Shown here piece by piece: positions 28,944-39,819 of a stretch of DNA of 64,000 nucleotides. The notes beneath the pieces are model-generated. The model did not search any database. It saw only the letters and a list, made by a program, of their open reading frames with translations, and was not told the DNA's origin. The stretch lies in NCBI GenBank assembly GCA_964639245.1, contig CAZXCU010000001.1:1072589-1136588 (forward strand), given 5' to 3'. Positions within the stretch are counted from its first letter, which is position 1. Each line of letters starts with the position of its first letter. A program made the position numbers and the translations under genes. Origin of the DNA: SB15 sp964639245. GTDB lineage: Bacteria; Chloroflexota; Anaerolineae; Aggregatilineales; J027.

Positions 28944-29890
28944 GAAACAGCCTCCTTTTGCAGCAGTTGGCGGGCGGTTTCTGCCAATCCCCGGGGTGAC
29001 ATGCGGTAATGGTCAAGAATTTCGGATTGGCTGCCTGTGACCGTATATTCATCAGGAATCCCCATAATTTTGAAAGGTGGGCAAAGTCCTTGATGCAGCA
29101 GCAGCGCCGCGCATAATTCACCTAACCCACCATGCACACTATGTTCTTCAACAGTGATGAGGGCGTGGGTATTTTTTGCCGCATGGAACAGGGCATCGGC
29201 ATCAAAGGGCTTGAGGGTGTGCATACTCAACACACGGCAAGTCAGCCCATCTTTTGCCAGCAGGTCAGCCGCCATGACCGCACGAACAACAGTTTCGCCA
29301 TTGGCAATGAAGGTGACATCCTGCCCTTCGCGGAGTAGCATGGCCTTGCCAATCTCAAAATGGGTTTCGGCGGTGTGCAGGTCAGGCATATTTTTTTTGC
29401 CGAATCGCAGGTACATCGGGCGGGGATGATGTAACGCCGCTTTGACCGCTTCCCGTGTTTCAAAATTATCTGCCGGAACGATGATGTCAAGATTGTTGAT
29501 GGCTCGCAGCGCCGCAAAATCGTGTAGGGAATGGTGGGTTGACCCTAACGCGCCGTAGCTAACCCCCGCGCTAATCCCAATGACTTTGACCGGATTATCG
29601 GAATAGGCCACGTCATTTTTAATTTGCTCAAGGGAACGGGTGGTCAAAAAACAGGCCGGCGACACCGCAAAAACTTTTTTGCCCGTGGAGGCTAACCCCG
29701 CCGCGACTCCGACTAGATTTTGTTCGGCAATCCCCACTTCAATAATCTGATTCGGGAGGGCTTGACCGAAGGGTACAAGTTTAGCAGAACCGCGTGAGTC
29801 GCTGGTCACAACCAGAATCGACGGGTCTTGTTGGGCTAATTCCAGCAGGATTTCCGCAAAAACATCTTGATTGGGTTTGCCAAGATTCAT
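28940..29890 (-). CDS. Transketolase, C-terminal subunit
   Basis: A 316-residue protein covering the pyrimidine-binding and C-terminal domains of transketolase. The catalytic Glu that activates thiamine diphosphate is in EVGIAEQNLVGVAAGLA; VSYGALGSTHHSLHDFA and ADNFETREAVKAAL follow, then the C-terminal domain with VITVEEHSVHGGLGE. It must pair with the adjoining N-terminal subunit to bind TPP at their interface. Its ATG overlaps the stop of that gene by four bases (ATGA), and its own stop overlaps the kinase start. Split transketolases are known in D-apiose (AptA/AptB) and sulfo-transketolase (SqwGH) pathways. Confidence 0.93.
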   Translation of the reverse strand: MNLGKPNQDVFAEILLELAQQDPSILVVTSDSRGSAKLVPFGQALPNQIIEVGIAEQNLVGVAAGLASTGKKVFAVSPACFLTTRSLEQIKNDVAYSDNPVKVIGISAGVSYGALGSTHHSLHDFAALRAINNLDIIVPADNFETREAVKAALHHPRPMYLRFGKKNMPDLHTAETHFEIGKAMLLREGQDVTFIANGETVVRAVMAADLLAKDGLTCRVLSMHTLKPFDADALFHAAKNTHALITVEEHSVHGGLGELCAALLLHQGLCPPFKIMGIPDEYTVTGSQSEILDHYRMSPRGLAETARQLLQKEAVS

Positions 29891-30726
29891 CCTATCACCG
29901 CCTTTAAATGGGTTTCTGCATGGGTGAGTTCCTCAATTGCCAGCGCAAATTCAGCATCATCGGGAACTTTGTGATGCCATTTGGCGGTGTCCTCCATGAA
30001 GCTGATGCCTTTGCCTTTGATGGTATGCGCCAGCACCAGATTCGGTTTGCCGTTTTCAAAGGGAATCTGGTCGAAGGTATTGACCAGCGCAGTAATATCA
30101 TTCCCATCTATTTGTCGCACCGCATACCCGAACGCCTCAAATTTGGCAGCCAGCGGTTCAAGGCTGTTGACTTCTTCAGTACGCCCGGTGATTTGTAATT
30201 TGTTGCGGTCAACAATCACCACCAGATTATCCAGTTGATAGTGGGCAGCGGTCATTGAGGCTTCCCAATTCGAGCCTTCCGCCAATTCACCATCCCCCAA
30301 GAGGGTAAAAACGCGGTAGGAACGCCCATCTTTTTGGGCGGCAATCGCTGTCCCGACGGCCAGCGCGAGACCATGCCCCAGCGCACCTGTATTTTGTTCG
30401 ACACCGGGGACTTTGCGGGTTGGGTGTCCGATAAAATGCGACTGGTATTGATTCAGGGTATTGAGGGCTTCTCTGGGATAAAACCCCTTGTCCGCCAGCA
30501 CCGCGTACAGGGCTTCCACCGAATGTCCCTTGCTTTGAATATAACGGTCACGGTTGGGGTCGGTGAAGTTTTGCGGCGAAACATTCATCGTGTGGTTATA
30601 AAGTACATTTAAAATATCGATGCAAGAGAGGCTTCCGGCAGTATGGCCTGCGCCGCCATGTTTAATAATTTCAAGAATTGTTTTGCGGTATGCAACGGAT
30701 TTTAATTTGAGCGCGTGAATGTCCAT
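29887..30726 (-). CDS. Transketolase, N-terminal subunit
   Basis: A 279-residue TPP-binding half of transketolase. It has KHGGAGHTAGSLSCID (substrate-binding His region), GALGHGLALAVGTAIA, and the TPP/Mg motif GDGELAEGSNWEA followed about 25 residues later by the Asn of VDRNKLQ, and AHTIKGKGISFMED. The ATG at 30726 has GGGAGG upstream; a longer frame from 30798 has no such site and would overlap the mutarotase gene. It transfers two-carbon ketol groups together with the next gene. The donor ketose phosphate is unknown. Confidence 0.94.
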   Translation of the reverse strand: MDIHALKLKSVAYRKTILEIIKHGGAGHTAGSLSCIDILNVLYNHTMNVSPQNFTDPNRDRYIQSKGHSVEALYAVLADKGFYPREALNTLNQYQSHFIGHPTRKVPGVEQNTGALGHGLALAVGTAIAAQKDGRSYRVFTLLGDGELAEGSNWEASMTAAHYQLDNLVVIVDRNKLQITGRTEEVNSLEPLAAKFEAFGYAVRQIDGNDITALVNTFDQIPFENGKPNLVLAHTIKGKGISFMEDTAKWHHKVPDDAEFALAIEELTHAETHLKAVIG

Positions 30727-30752
30727 GCCTGATGCCTCCCTAAGATATTGGT

Positions 30753-31172
30753 TTACGCGGGTTGAATCACGCCAATCGTGAGGATAATGCACGCCCATGT
30801 CCGTTGTTCCCCCGTGGCAATCACCAGCGCGGTATTGGCGGAACGGGCGGCTTCATAAAAGGGAAAACGCCCCAGCCTTTGAATGCCAACATCGGGCAAA
30901 ATGGCACGATATTCATTAAAAATGGCCGGTTCACCGCCGTCATCCGGCGCGATTCCCTGTGCCGCTTCAATCGGAATAGCGGTAGCCACAACTTTTAAAA
31001 CATCCGTGACCGTGAGCAAACCGGGCGCAAGATTGAGGTAGACCCTTTCTGCCGCAGGATGTGCGCCCGTGCTGTGCGGATAGTTGCTGTCCGTAATAAC
31101 CACCTGTGAACCATGCCCGGCAGCTGCCAGTGCTTGTAAAATCGTCGGGTGAATCAGTTGGGAACGCAGCAT
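30753..31172 (-). CDS. RbsD/FucU family sugar mutarotase
   Basis: A 139-residue protein of the RbsD/FucU family, which speeds anomer interconversion of sugars such as ribose or fucose before phosphorylation or isomerisation. It carries the family hallmarks AAAGHGSQVVITDSNYP (catalytic His near residue 20) near the start and a C-terminal IATGEQRTWACIILTIGV (Tyr in classical members is Trp/Ala here). Overall identity seems closer to FucU-like members with PTG-type repeats absent. The AGGAGAA site supports ATG 31172. It lies between the double binding protein and the transketolase genes. Confidence 0.88.
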   Translation of the reverse strand: MLRSQLIHPTILQALAAAGHGSQVVITDSNYPHSTGAHPAAERVYLNLAPGLLTVTDVLKVVATAIPIEAAQGIAPDDGGEPAIFNEYRAILPDVGIQRLGRFPFYEAARSANTALVIATGEQRTWACIILTIGVIQPA

Positions 31173-31209
31173 AGAGTTCTCCTGAAAAAGTGTGCTTATG
31201 AATAAGAAA

Positions 31210-31229
31210 GGGGTGGGATTGCCCACCCC
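31210..31229 (-). repeat. Stem-loop 3' of the double binding-protein gene
   Basis: GGGGTGGG pairs perfectly with CCCACCCC around a four-base loop. On the minus strand it is followed by CTTTCTTATT, so it is a weak terminator or a 3' message-stabilising hairpin, of the kind that raises binding-protein output over downstream genes. Confidence 0.6.
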
Positions 31230-31246
31230 CATGGGAATGACCTTAC

Positions 31247-34236
<2,990 letters not shown>

Positions 34237-34240
34237 GAGT

Positions 34241-35776
34241 TTATGCTCCTGTAGTAACTAATTCATGACCGATGACTGAAGCCTCAACCAGGGCTTGTTC
34301 GGTAGCCTCCGCACGGTTGATTTCGGCAGTCACCCGACCTTTTGCCATCACGATAATGCGGTCTGCCATCGCCATGACTTCTTTAAGTTCGGTTGAAACA
34401 AAAATGATGCCCAAGCCCTGTTTGGCTAACTGGGACATAATATGAAAAATTTCCGCCTTTGCGCCCACGTCAATCCCGCGTGTGGGTTCGTCCATCAGCA
34501 GGATTTTAGGCGCGGTCAACAGCGCTTTCGCCACCACCACTTTTTGCTGATTACCCCCGCTTAAGGAGCTAATCAGGTTTTGGGGATTGGAAACTTTAAT
34601 CGCCAATTCCTTAATCAGACGGTCGATGCTGGTTTTTTGCTTGGTGTTGGACAGATAAAAGGCGTTCAGATAATTTTTGAGACTGGCGAGCAGCATGTTA
34701 TGCCCCACCGACAGCACCTGCACCAAGCCTTCGCGCTGGCGATCTTCGGGAATGAGCATCAACCCCTGCTGAATACGCTGGTTAATCTGGGCGTTGTTAT
34801 TGAGTTTTTTGCCATCCAACCAAATCTCCCCGGTGGCGTAAGGATGCAGCCCCATCAGTGTTTCAAACAATTCGGTTCGTCCCGCCCCCATCAAGCCATA
34901 AATTCCAACGATTTCACCCGCCCGCAGTGCAAGCGATACATGGTCGAGCAGGTAGCCGCGAGTCTTGCCGGGACGTTCCAGCGTGACATTTTCAATTTTG
35001 AGGAGTTCCGCGCCCAATTCATGCTGCGGTGGGGTATAACTCACGGTGGTTTCATGCCCCACCATGTTTTGGACAATCCATTTCAAGCTGGCTTTTTCCA
35101 TTGAAGACTCAGCAACCAAACGCCCATCCCGCAGAATGGTTACATAGTCGCCAATGCGAAGCAGTTCATCCAATTTGTGAGAGATATACACAATCGAAAC
35201 ACCCTGCGCTTTGAGTTCCTCAATCACACGGAACAGAATGTCCACTTCACTGGTGCTGAGGGCGGAGGTTGGTTCGTCCATAATCAAAATGCGGACATCC
35301 AGCGCCAGCGACTTGGCAATTTCCACGATTTGCTGCTGCCCGATGCGTAAATTAGCAACGAGGGTACGCGGATTAATCGGTTGTTCGAGCCGCGCTAGCA
35401 ACTCCGCCGCCCGTTTATCCTGTTCGCGGTGGTTAATCACCATGCCACCCGATGTCAGCTCATGCGCCATGAAAATGTTTTCGCTGACACTGAGATTCGG
35501 GAACAGATTCAATTCCTGATAAATGATGCCAATACCGTGCGACTCGGCTTCTCGCGGGGATTTGGGCGCGATTTCATGCCCTTCCAGCAAAAGTTTGCCA
35601 CTCGTCGCCTGTTCCACCCCCGCCAGAATTTTCATGAGGGTCGACTTGCCCGCCCCGTTTTCTCCGATGAGCGCGTTCACCTTGCCCCGATAGATATTAA
35701 AATCCACGTCATTCAGGGCAACCGTTCCCGGATACAATTTGGTGATTTTTTCCGCCCGTAAAATCACATCATCCAT
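34241..35776 (-). CDS. Sugar ABC transporter ATP-binding protein (RbsA-like double ABC), system 1
   Basis: A 511-residue CUT2 ATPase. Domain 1: GENGAGKSTLMKIL, Q-loop IYQELNLFPNLSV, signature-like LRIGQQQIVEIAKSL, Walker B ILIMDEPTSAL. Domain 2: degenerate GLMGAGRTELFE, PEDRQREGLV, canonical LSGGNQQKVVVAKAL and LMDEPTRGIDVGAK. It powers the system 1 importer. Its ATG overlaps the stop codon of the DUF2291 gene by one base (TAATG), and the permease follows four bases later, so these are strongly coupled. Confidence 0.95.
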   Translation of the reverse strand: MDDVILRAEKITKLYPGTVALNDVDFNIYRGKVNALIGENGAGKSTLMKILAGVEQATSGKLLLEGHEIAPKSPREAESHGIGIIYQELNLFPNLSVSENIFMAHELTSGGMVINHREQDKRAAELLARLEQPINPRTLVANLRIGQQQIVEIAKSLALDVRILIMDEPTSALSTSEVDILFRVIEELKAQGVSIVYISHKLDELLRIGDYVTILRDGRLVAESSMEKASLKWIVQNMVGHETTVSYTPPQHELGAELLKIENVTLERPGKTRGYLLDHVSLALRAGEIVGIYGLMGAGRTELFETLMGLHPYATGEIWLDGKKLNNNAQINQRIQQGLMLIPEDRQREGLVQVLSVGHNMLLASLKNYLNAFYLSNTKQKTSIDRLIKELAIKVSNPQNLISSLSGGNQQKVVVAKALLTAPKILLMDEPTRGIDVGAKAEIFHIMSQLAKQGLGIIFVSTELKEVMAMADRIIVMAKGRVTAEINRAEATEQALVEASVIGHELVTTGA

Positions 35777-36423
35777 TAGTTCTGTACCTCTAGGCTGACC
35801 GGGACAATTTCGATCTCATTCGGGTCAGACAGGCTAAACGCACCGTAGAATGTGAGGGTTTTGCCTTCCAGAGTCGTTAAATCGAGCGGGCGAATGACAT
35901 TTTCAATCACATAGTCTTTTAGGGCGGAGGAGACTTCAGCAAATTCGGTCTGGTTGACAAAATTATTAAAATCAATAAAACCCACCGAATCCCGTAAAGC
36001 ATTGTTACGGCGGGGAATGACCGGCCCGGTCAGCAAACTTGCGTCTGGCTGTCCGTCATAGGGCGCAAAATCCAAGGGGATTCTGCCAACCCGCAACTCT
36101 TCGGTGTAAGCCATCGCTTGGGCTTCACCAAACACCATAAAGCTGTATTCGCCTGTTCCTGAACGGCTGCCATGCGCGGCAATCGCGGCCTCTTCATCGG
36201 TTTTAATATCTTGAATGAGTTGTGACACTTCTATCGCTTTTTCTTGGAAGGTCGGGATCAACTGCTCATCCCAAATGCTTGCTACATAATCAGTTGCACT
36301 AAACCCTGCTTTGGCTTCTTCATCCTCATCCAATGAGCGAATCGTCGCAATTTTGCAGGAGGGCAAACTCACCATGAGCAACCCCAGCACGATCAATCCT
36401 CGTAACTTCATAGGTATCCTCAT
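35776..36423 (-). CDS. DUF2291 family lipoprotein
   Basis: A 215-residue predicted lipoprotein: a signal peptide ending in VSLPSC gives an acylated Cys near residue 23. The mature domain matches DUF2291 (SATDYVASIWDEQLIPTF, GSRSGTGEYSFMVFGEA, GPVIPRRNNALRDSVGFIDFNNFVNQTEFA and a final strand on which SLEVQN ends). This family is regularly found beside CUT2 sugar transporters, suggesting an envelope accessory for sugar uptake or sensing, but its function is not established. It overlaps the regulator stop codon by one base and the ATPase start by one. Confidence 0.88.
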   Translation of the reverse strand: MRIPMKLRGLIVLGLLMVSLPSCKIATIRSLDEDEEAKAGFSATDYVASIWDEQLIPTFQEKAIEVSQLIQDIKTDEEAAIAAHGSRSGTGEYSFMVFGEAQAMAYTEELRVGRIPLDFAPYDGQPDASLLTGPVIPRRNNALRDSVGFIDFNNFVNQTEFAEVSSALKDYVIENVIRPLDLTTLEGKTLTFYGAFSLSDPNEIEIVPVSLEVQN

Positions 36424-37379
36424 CAGGCTAACAATCGTTCCGCAGTAAAATTATCGGTAATGAGTACATTAATCCACTTCCCCGCCAGCGCTCCCCGGAT
36501 GGCTTGAATTTTGCGCTGTCCCCCCGCAATTCCTACCGTGCGTTCGACATTCCGCAGTTGTTCCAGACTCATGCCAATCACACGCTGGTTCAGGTCGGTC
36601 ACAACGGGATAACCCGCGAGGTCAAAAAACCGTACACAAATATCGCCCACCGCACCCATCGTTTGCAGATGTGCCAATTCTTCGGAGGAAAAAACATTGC
36701 CACTGCTAGCAAGAAGTTTAGAAGGTTCAACCGCGCCAATCCCCACCAGCGCGAGGGTTACCTGGTCAAACAGGTCTATCGCGGCTTTAACAAAGGGATC
36801 ATCCGCCATAATTTGACGTGAATCCGCTGTGCCAACCACACCCGGCGCGGGTAAAAAATGGGCCGTGCCTTGCAGCAAATTGGCGAGTCGTTCGGTCAAT
36901 CGGGCAGCATGAACTTCCGCCGCCGGATTGCCCACCCCCCCCAGAATTTGAACAACCTGTGTTTCCATTTTGCGGTTGAGGGGGTGCATCGCTTCGACCA
37001 TTTGCAGCAGCGTGGCACTCCACGAGGAAATCCCCACCACTTCATTTTTTTTAAGGGTATTTTCGAGATAAAACGCTGCCGCCGACCCCAATGCCCGCAG
37101 AATGGCTTCATCTTCATCGGCTGAACAATGCGCCACAATGACTTCTTTCAGAGCATATTTTTCTTGGAGCGCTTCTTCTAACGCGGTGTATACGCCGTTG
37201 GGCATACTGACGGTGATACGCACAATTTTTTCTTCTTCGGCGCGTTTGAGCAGGCGCGAGATGCTGGCCTGCGAAATGCTCATCTGTTCGGCAATCTCAG
37301 ACTGCGTATGGTGGAGGTCATAATAAAGGTGAGCGATTTTCGCCATCAGGCGTAGCTCTTCTAAACGGGGCATAATCAT
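36423..37379 (-). CDS. SorC/DeoR-type sugar-responsive transcriptional regulator
   Basis: A 318-residue regulator. The N-terminal winged helix (LMAKIAHLYYDLHHTQSEIA, SQASISRLLKRAEEE) is followed by a sugar-phosphate-binding SorC/CggR-like domain (VVGISSWSATLLQMVEAM, QILGGVGNPAAEVHAARLTE, LALVGIGAVEPSKLL, GAVGDICVRFFDLAG, VERTVGIAGGQRKIQAIRGA). These regulators bind a phosphorylated sugar intermediate. As the first gene of the operon it probably controls its own transcription. Two ATGs (37379 and 37373) are possible; neither has a strong ribosome-binding site. Inverted repeats upstream are candidate operators. Confidence 0.92.
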   Translation of the reverse strand: MIMPRLEELRLMAKIAHLYYDLHHTQSEIAEQMSISQASISRLLKRAEEEKIVRITVSMPNGVYTALEEALQEKYALKEVIVAHCSADEDEAILRALGSAAAFYLENTLKKNEVVGISSWSATLLQMVEAMHPLNRKMETQVVQILGGVGNPAAEVHAARLTERLANLLQGTAHFLPAPGVVGTADSRQIMADDPFVKAAIDLFDQVTLALVGIGAVEPSKLLASSGNVFSSEELAHLQTMGAVGDICVRFFDLAGYPVVTDLNQRVIGMSLEQLRNVERTVGIAGGQRKIQAIRGALAGKWINVLITDNFTAERLLA

Positions 37380-37394
37380 CCAAATAATTCTAAT

Positions 37395-37437
37395 CTGAAT
37401 AAATATTCAGCATTGAAATTCTATTCATTACTAGAAT
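37395..37437 (-). promoter_or_regulatory. Candidate operators for the SorC-type regulator
   Basis: Just upstream of the regulator start, CTGAATA-AA-TATTCAG (37395-37410) is a perfect inverted repeat, and ATTCTA ... TAGAAT (37418-37437) is a second one sharing the ATTC/GAAT core. Position and symmetry fit autoregulation. This is inference from sequence symmetry only. Confidence 0.5.
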
Positions 37438-37630
37438 ACAACGGTACAAAACAAAAGTCAAGCTATTGGGTGCGTGGTTTTGGAAAGATAAGCCGGGGTA
37501 GCCAAGCGCCAAACAGAAGAAGGTGTTGTCTCAGCATTTTTGTAGCTGACAACCCCGATTTCTTCCGTGTTGGATACTGATATGTGATTGCTTAGGGGAG
37601 CGTAAACGAGGCATCAAGCCGCGTATTTTC

Positions 37631-38416
37631 TCAGCTCTCAAAAATTTCCTCAAGGCAGCGCCCTTCCCAGTGAGGATGTCCCGCAACTCCTAACATCCGG
37701 GCAAGGGTCGGCGCAGTGTCGAGCAAACTCACAGACGCTTCAATTTCAAATCCCTGTCGGATGTTCGCGCCTTTCATCATCATGGGGATGGTCATATCTT
37801 CGGGGATGTCCTCGCCATGCGTGCGGTCATGCCCCCCATGATCACTTTGCAGGAAAAAGGTCGCTTCGGGAAATGCCGCCAGCAGTTGCGCCACCAACCC
37901 ATCCACCACCGATAGGCGGGTTAAATATTCATCGCTCATCCAGCCAAAATAATGCCCGTAAGAGTCGAGCGTACCAAAATACACAAAACTAAAATCCAGC
38001 GCAAAACGGGGAATAGCGCTCAGGGCAGTTTCTAAAATCACTTCGTCGCTAGATAAATCGGTCTCGGAGGTGTTGTAGCAAAAATTCAGTACCAGATTGC
38101 CCGGCTGACTGACATCCCGCAGATGTTCCCAGTTGGTAAAAAATCCGCAGCGTTTGTCGGCATGGTTGGCTTTTTCGATGAGTCCCGGCAATGGACGTGC
38201 CATCGGAGTCCAGTGGTTGCTGGTGATGCCGTGGCGGGATGGGGGAACGCTGTGAAAAATCGAGGTGTGGCAGGGCAGCGTCAAACACGGCATCACCGAA
38301 CGCGCTTGGAGGGTATACGATCCTGTTTGACACAGATGATGTAACGTCGGGGTACGGGTGGGGGTGATGGCATCCGGGCGTAAACCGTCGATTAAATTAA
38401 AAATGACCGGGGGCAT
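37631..38416 (-). CDS. Alkaline-phosphatase-superfamily phosphodiesterase/nucleotide pyrophosphatase
   Basis: A 261-residue cytoplasmic enzyme of the type I phosphodiesterase group. Two-metal site residues are visible: FNLIDGLRPDA near the start, CLTLPCHTSIFH with the likely Thr nucleophile, FGTLDSYGHYFG, and QSDHGGHDRTHG. It is short compared with secreted NPPs and has no signal peptide. The ATG at 38416 has GAAGGAAAAA upstream. It ends the LysR transcription unit: its start lies 13 bases after the LysR stop codon. Its substrate (phosphodiester or phosphoglycerol-like) cannot be told. Confidence 0.87.
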   Translation of the reverse strand: MPPVIFNLIDGLRPDAITPTRTPTLHHLCQTGSYTLQARSVMPCLTLPCHTSIFHSVPPSRHGITSNHWTPMARPLPGLIEKANHADKRCGFFTNWEHLRDVSQPGNLVLNFCYNTSETDLSSDEVILETALSAIPRFALDFSFVYFGTLDSYGHYFGWMSDEYLTRLSVVDGLVAQLLAAFPEATFFLQSDHGGHDRTHGEDIPEDMTIPMMMKGANIRQGFEIEASVSLLDTAPTLARMLGVAGHPHWEGRCLEEIFES

Positions 38417-38429
38417 GATTTTTCCTTCG

Positions 38430-39344
38430 TTATTCGCGCTCATTATAACGAATGTGCGGAAAAGTCTGCTGCAAATGCTTTAAAAACGCATTGGCTATCG
38501 GGGTGAAGGCGGCCTGTTGATTCCACACCAATTTGAGCGCCCGTACCAGTGTCATATCCCGCAATCGCAGCACCTGTAACAAGCCCAACGCCAATTCTTG
38601 TTGCAGGGTATAGGCGGGCAAAATCGAAAAGCCCATTCCCGCCATCACCGCCTGTTTGATGGCTTCGGGGGTGTCAAATTCTGCGGCGATGGTGGGGTGC
38701 ATCCCGTGCTGGCGCAAAATGTCTTCTAACCAACGGCGGGTGCGGCTGTTGTCTTGGCGCATCACCAAAGGTTCATGTTGCAAATCGGCTAGCGTGATGT
38801 CTTTGCGCTCAAACCACGCATGGGTGCGCCCCACCACAATACACTGGGAGACTTCTTCCAGAACCAAACTGCCAAGCTGCGGTTGTTCCTCAAATTCGCC
38901 TTCCACAATCGCAAGGTCAAGCCGCCCTTCTAATAGATGGTGCAAAATGCGGTCTGTTACGTCCGTCACCTGCGATACCATCAACTGGGGATAGGTTTGG
39001 CGAAAGGGTTGAATCCAGCGTGGCAGCAGATACGTGCCTACGCCCGGAGTCGCACCGATGTGCAGTTCACCGCTTTGCAGATGGGCAACATGGGTGAGCG
39101 CAAGTTTGGCCTCGTTGACCAACCGCATAATTTCCTGTGTATATTCCGCTAAGGTTTTGCCTGCCGGAGTCGGCTGCACCCCCCGCCTGCCACGAATAAA
39201 TAGGGGGGTTCCCAGACTGCTTTCCAGATCGTGAATATGCTGGCTAACCGCCGATTGAGTCATATAGAGTTTTTCGGCAGCCGCGCTAAAACTGCCTGTT
39301 TGCACTACGGCGTAAAAAATTTCCAGTTTGCGTAAGTCCATCAT
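38430..39344 (-). CDS. LysR-family transcriptional regulator (CysB/CysL-like context)
   Basis: A 304-residue LysR protein: N-terminal winged helix with FYAVVQTGSFSAAAEKLYMT and QSAVSQHIHDLE (residues about 5-65), then an effector domain of the periplasmic-binding fold (GELHIGATPGVGTYLLPRW, GRLDLAIVEGEFE, MAGMGFSILPAYTL). It is divergent from the rhodanese/persulfide cluster with 116 bases between starts, where T-N11-A-like inverted repeats lie, so it very likely controls that cluster. The effector may be a sulfur compound, by analogy with sulfur-linked LysR regulators; this is inference. Confidence 0.92.
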   Translation of the reverse strand: MMDLRKLEIFYAVVQTGSFSAAAEKLYMTQSAVSQHIHDLESSLGTPLFIRGRRGVQPTPAGKTLAEYTQEIMRLVNEAKLALTHVAHLQSGELHIGATPGVGTYLLPRWIQPFRQTYPQLMVSQVTDVTDRILHHLLEGRLDLAIVEGEFEEQPQLGSLVLEEVSQCIVVGRTHAWFERKDITLADLQHEPLVMRQDNSRTRRWLEDILRQHGMHPTIAAEFDTPEAIKQAVMAGMGFSILPAYTLQQELALGLLQVLRLRDMTLVRALKLVWNQQAAFTPIANAFLKHLQQTFPHIRYNERE

Positions 39345-39349
39345 GTGCT

Positions 39350-39377
39350 ATAAGTCCTACTTATGGCTTATTATAAG
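39350..39377. promoter_or_regulatory. LysR boxes in the divergent promoter region
   Basis: ATAAG-TCCTA-CTTAT (39350-39364) is an inverted repeat with exact T-N11-A form. It is followed by CTTAT-T-ATAAG (39367-39377), made of the same half-sites. The pair lies directly upstream of the LysR gene and about 85 bases before the rhodanese gene, as expected for LysR repression of itself and activation of its target. Confidence 0.65.
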
Positions 39378-39460
39378 CGGTTCGTGCTGCCAGACCAAGC
39401 GGTTTTCCTGTTAAATATTCTCTACAAGACAGAATAACAGTCCAAAGGAATGGCAAAACA

Positions 39461-39808
39461 ATGAATTTCCTCAAATCCCTCTTAGGCGGTGGCGTGGTCG
39501 GGGTTGAACCACAAGAAGCCCAACAACTCATGAACAGTTCCAAACCACCGTTTTTGTTGGATGTACGCCAGCCAGAGGAATTTAAACAAGGGCGGATTGA
39601 AGGGGCAAAACTCATTCCTTTGGGACAACTGACCGAACGCCTTGACGAAGTTCCCCAAGACCGCGAAATTTTGTGTATTTGTCATTCGGGTTCGCGGAGT
39701 GGCATGGCGGCGCACCAACTGGCGAGTCGGGGGTATCAAGTCAAAAATCTACGCGGTGGTATGATTGGATGGCAACAAAGTGGCCTGCCCGTCAAACGGG
39801 GTAAATAG
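39461..39808 (+). CDS. Single-domain rhodanese-like sulfurtransferase
   Basis: A 115-residue rhodanese domain with FLLDVRQPEEFKQGRIEGA, PLGQLTERLDEVP and the active loop CHSGSRS, with Cys74 as the persulfide-carrying residue; the six-residue loop fits a sulfurtransferase. No signal peptide. It opens a plus-strand cluster with MBL-rhodanese, TauE and another rhodanese, so a role in moving sulfane sulfur is likely. AAAGGAATGGCAAAACA precedes the ATG. The next gene follows after 11 bases. Confidence 0.93.
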   Translation: MNFLKSLLGGGVVGVEPQEAQQLMNSSKPPFLLDVRQPEEFKQGRIEGAKLIPLGQLTERLDEVPQDREILCICHSGSRSGMAAHQLASRGYQVKNLRGGMIGWQQSGLPVKRGK

Positions 39809-39819
39809 GAGAAAATCTC

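Noticed and set aside
34580..35104. Plus-strand frame of 174 codons within the ABC ATPase gene
   Set aside because: Antisense to conserved Walker motifs; no independent support.
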